Assembly: GCF_014202345.1 (NCBI RefSeq)
Contig: NZ_JACHGO010000007.1
Coordinates: 62,001-126,000, forward strand
Direction: 5' to 3'
Source of the DNA: Desulfovibrio intestinalis
GTDB taxonomy: Bacteria > Desulfobacterota > Desulfovibrionia > Desulfovibrionales > Desulfovibrionaceae
DNA length: 64,000 bases
The position numbers and the translations under genes were made by a program. The notes below the pieces were generated by a model. It saw only the letters and a program-made list of their open reading frames with translations, had not been told where the DNA came from and made no database searches. Shown in pieces: positions 61,227 through 64,000 of the stretch; position 1 is the first letter of the stretch; each line of letters opens with the position of its first letter.

Positions 61227-61913
61227 GTTTGGCAATGGTATATGCCTGATCCTGCCAATTGAACCACCCAGACAAACCATTTTCACTATAAAAAACCTTA
61301 AAAGCATTCCTTATGGCTGAAACATTACTGTATACTGGAACCTTTTAAATGCCATGTTAAAATTTTTAATGAATATCACATAATATACACATGCTCTATC
61401 AAAAATTATCTAATTGAAAAAGTTTTTATTGAATTTTCTTGCAGATAAACTAGTCTTTAAAAACTTAAAGAACGTCTTTTTGCAGATCAGCAATGAAAAA
61501 ACTGCTGATATTTGCCTGTTTACAGGAAAAGACGGCCTGTGCGGTCTGCCATTTTTATGAATAGCGCACCCACTGTGAATAATGCTTGCCCGTCCTGCAC
61601 ATTTTGGATTTTGTATCTCTGAAATACCGGCACAGCAGCGAGGGAAAGCAAGTGGGCAGCCAGATACGCTTGGACTCAAGATATTTCACATAACAACTAT
61701 AGTATTTGATTATTAGAAGTTCTTTAGCAGATACAGAATAACTTAGTTATATTTTCGCTATTTTTTTTGCCTAGGCCGTTTAGTGCATATTATGACGTAC
61801 AATTTACGCTTGGCTAAATTAAAAATAATTTTTCTGTCACGATGGAGCACATCCGCGCGGCGCATTCTCGGCCCAAGGCATGCCCTGGGCTGCACACTAT
61901 TGCAGGAGACAAA

Positions 61914-64000
61914 ATGAAGCGTAGAGAATTCCTTATTGCTACAGCAGGGCTGCTTGCCACTACAACACTGCCCGCTGTGTGTTTTGCCGGAACATCCCCT
62001 ACCCTGCCCCTGGGCGTCATAAAAGGGGCCACTCCCATTGATCAGGGCATGGCGATTCACGAAAAAGATTTCACCATCTACAATGGAAAAATTGCTGTAT
62101 CTTTTGCTGTTGGTTCCAACAATTACTGGAACATGACCAGCGGCAGCATCCTCGACATTGCAGTCATGAAAGACGGCAAATTCGGAACAGACCTGGTCAA
62201 CGACATAGAATTTCTTAACGACCTTTGGTCTGCCACCGGATCGTACAACAATGAAGACCTGCTGCATGTTCCTTCACAGGACATCCTTTGCAAGCAGGAA
62301 AAAGATAAAATCGTGGTCACGGTAAACAGCCGCTACTGGACCAAGGGGCATACCCTTCCCCTCAGTGTCACCATCCAGTACACGCTTGAAGCGAATAAAA
62401 ACTACATTGGCCTTAAAACCACAGTCCACAACCCTGCAGGCAATGAGCCCTACGAAAACATGTACAGCGGCTACTCTTTGAGCACCCTTGCCGCCAGCAT
62501 GTACGGCCCCTTTGGCTACTACCCCGACCTCAAGGCCACGGGCATTGCCGTTGGAGCGGATAAAGACGTGCAGGAACGCTTTGGCGACTTTATCGTCACC
62601 TACGGCAAGGACTATGCTGTCGGCGTGCAGGTTGACGGCGCCAACGCCTACAAGGGTTCCAGCGGCTACAAAGACCTGTATGTGCTGCGTACCATCGAGC
62701 CTGGAAAAACATACGAATACACAGGCGAAATTATCGTTATTGACAAGGGCGAAACCGCGCCCATACTTGAACGCTATCAGGAAAAAGACCCCGCGCTGCC
62801 CTTTGCCCTTGTGCAGGGCCAGGTTAAAGACAGCAGCGGCAAACCGGTTCCCGGCGCTTTTGTCATCATCAGCAAAGAAGGCGCATACAAGGAAACCGTG
62901 AAGTCCCACGGCGCTGATGCGGTCAAAAAAGACATCATGCAACCCCTTGTGTGGAAAATGACTGACGAGAAGGGCAATTTCTCAATGAAGCTTCCACAGG
63001 GCAACTATAGTACCCACGTCGAAGCCAAGGGCTATACCCCCTCGAACAGCCAGTTGATGGCGCTTGCGGCTGACCAGAAAGTTCAATTCTCGGTGAAGGA
63101 TGGAGCCAAGGCCATTTTCAAGGTGGTCAACGAAAAAGGCGAGCCCGTTCATGCCAAGATAAAGGTTGGCGGCACAACCTCAACCGTCAAAACCCTTGGC
63201 GGAACAGTATTTTTTTCTGATCCCAAGACGCATGAAATCCGTGCGGACATTCCTGCGCCCGAAAACGAACTGACGTTTACCATCACCCACGGCAGCGACT
63301 TTGAAAGTCTGCCCGTAGTGGTCAAGCAAACCGTCAAGCCCAAAGAAATACTTAAAAAGACCATCACCATTCCCACTGCCATTCAGACTTCCAGCAGAAA
63401 ATGGTACAGTGCCGACATCCATCAGCACTCGGACATTGGCGACGGCGCAACTCCCATCAAGGAACTGCACAAGGGTCAGCTGGCTGCCGGCCTGGTCTGT
63501 CTTGCCGTGTCTGACCACGACTCTGTGGCCAATAACGCAGAAATGGATAAGCTGGCGCACACGACGGGCAATCCCTTCCTTTCCAGCCTTGAAGTTTCTC
63601 CCGGTTGGGGGCACTGGGGCATTCTTGGGGCAGATTACAAGCAAAAGCCCATATCCCCAGACCTTACTCCTGCGGAAATCATCAAGGCCGGGCACGCCAT
63701 GGGCGCTCTTGTCGTCATGAACCACCCGTACACCGACTACGGCTTCCTGCATAACCGTGACGGCGTAAAGGGCGGCCACGCCCCGGGCAGTGATGACTTT
63801 GACCTGCTTGAAATCCAGTCGACCATTGACCTGAAAGATCCCAAGAATATGGACAAGCGCGCTCTTGATGCCGCTATGGCCTACTGGAATAAAGGAAAAA
63901 AAATCTATCTCAGCTCTGGCTCTGACCAGCACGACGTGACGTCCATTCTCTATCCCGGCATCATCAGAACGTACGCACACGTTGACGGCAAAGTGACCTC
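61914..64000 (+). CDS. Tat-exported PHP-domain (CehA/McbA-like) metallohydrolase, 3' end missing
   Basis: At least 695 residues, open at the window edge. The N-terminus MKRREFLIATAGLLATTTLP is a twin-arginine signal, cleaved near VCFA-GTS. An unassigned beta-rich domain (about 25-290) is followed by a carboxypeptidase-regulatory-like domain (about 300-380: VQGQVKDSSGKPVPGAFVII, then DEKGNFSMKLPQGNY). A PHP-type metal site follows: ADIHQHSD (about 502-509), VSDHDS, MNHPY and SSGSDQHD. The CehA/McbA group hydrolyses phosphate or ester bonds. AGGAG lies 5 nt before the ATG. No operon partner is visible. Confidence 0.8.
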   Translation, partial: MKRREFLIATAGLLATTTLPAVCFAGTSPTLPLGVIKGATPIDQGMAIHEKDFTIYNGKIAVSFAVGSNNYWNMTSGSILDIAVMKDGKFGTDLVNDIEFLNDLWSATGSYNNEDLLHVPSQDILCKQEKDKIVVTVNSRYWTKGHTLPLSVTIQYTLEANKNYIGLKTTVHNPAGNEPYENMYSGYSLSTLAASMYGPFGYYPDLKATGIAVGADKDVQERFGDFIVTYGKDYAVGVQVDGANAYKGSSGYKDLYVLRTIEPGKTYEYTGEIIVIDKGETAPILERYQEKDPALPFALVQGQVKDSSGKPVPGAFVIISKEGAYKETVKSHGADAVKKDIMQPLVWKMTDEKGNFSMKLPQGNYSTHVEAKGYTPSNSQLMALAADQKVQFSVKDGAKAIFKVVNEKGEPVHAKIKVGGTTSTVKTLGGTVFFSDPKTHEIRADIPAPENELTFTITHGSDFESLPVVVKQTVKPKEILKKTITIPTAIQTSSRKWYSADIHQHSDIGDGATPIKELHKGQLAAGLVCLAVSDHDSVANNAEMDKLAHTTGNPFLSSLEVSPGWGHWGILGADYKQKPISPDLTPAEIIKAGHAMGALVVMNHPYTDYGFLHNRDGVKGGHAPGSDDFDLLEIQSTIDLKDPKNMDKRALDAAMAYWNKGKKIYLSSGSDQHDVTSILYPGIIRTYAHVDGKVT

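Overview
The window reads as chromosome of a Desulfovibrio-type sulfate reducer (Desulfovibrionaceae). Support for this is indirect: a polar-flagellum cluster flhF-flhG-fliA-cheY-fliL with a DUF2802 protein, a TRAP transporter joined to ethanolamine ammonia-lyase genes, a multiheme NapC/NrfH-like cytochrome, Tat-exported proteins and sigma-54 promoters. No rRNA or species marker is present, so the genus is inference.

Bases 1-16229 are ordinary chromosome. A partial XRE regulator at the left edge faces a perfect 26-bp palindrome. A chemotaxis receptor and an HD-GYP protein with a degenerate receiver follow, then a Crp/Fnr regulator. Next come the flagellar regulatory operon (4333-9178), a MarR-EmrA-EmrB efflux operon on the minus strand, a phenylacetate-CoA-ligase-like enzyme, a ClC channel and an intact tRNA-Phe(GAA).

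Bases 16180-51296 are an integrated element of about 35.1 kb. The last 50 nt of tRNA-Phe are repeated exactly at 51247-51296, next to a minus-strand tyrosine integrase at 49825-51075, and both ends carry CCTCTCCCCC direct repeats that look like integrase arm sites. I see no relaxase or type IV secretion genes, so it looks mobilisable or satellite-like; an HUH-type protein (48280-48831) may act in its replication. From left to right the cargo comprises a low-GC unknown gene; two very small ORFs; a VWA/DUF3150/CobS-like-ATPase set co-oriented with a RelE-type toxin-antitoxin, a Cas4-like nuclease and an ERF annealing protein; the IetA-IetS ATPase-protease defence pair; a type I restriction system (hsdM-hsdS-hsdR plus an HrgA-like protein); a large autotransporter; a tandem-HTH regulator; and a five-gene operon encoding a WYL regulator, a YkgJ-like Cys-cluster protein, a TerB-like protein, a glycine-zipper membrane protein and a membrane protein with a nuclease-like N-terminus. 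The element is therefore a defence island, and the five-gene operon (41368-45761) is the best candidate here for an undescribed system.

Bases 51297-64000 return to chromosome. They hold an AT-rich regulatory region with a 20-bp palindrome and a strong sigma-54 promoter, then dctPQM-eutBC for uptake and cleavage of an amino alcohol such as ethanolamine. A pentaheme cytochrome follows whose start is out of frame because of a G8 tract, then an ArsR regulator divergent from a ZntA-type metal ATPase. A Tat-exported PHP-domain protein runs off the right edge.
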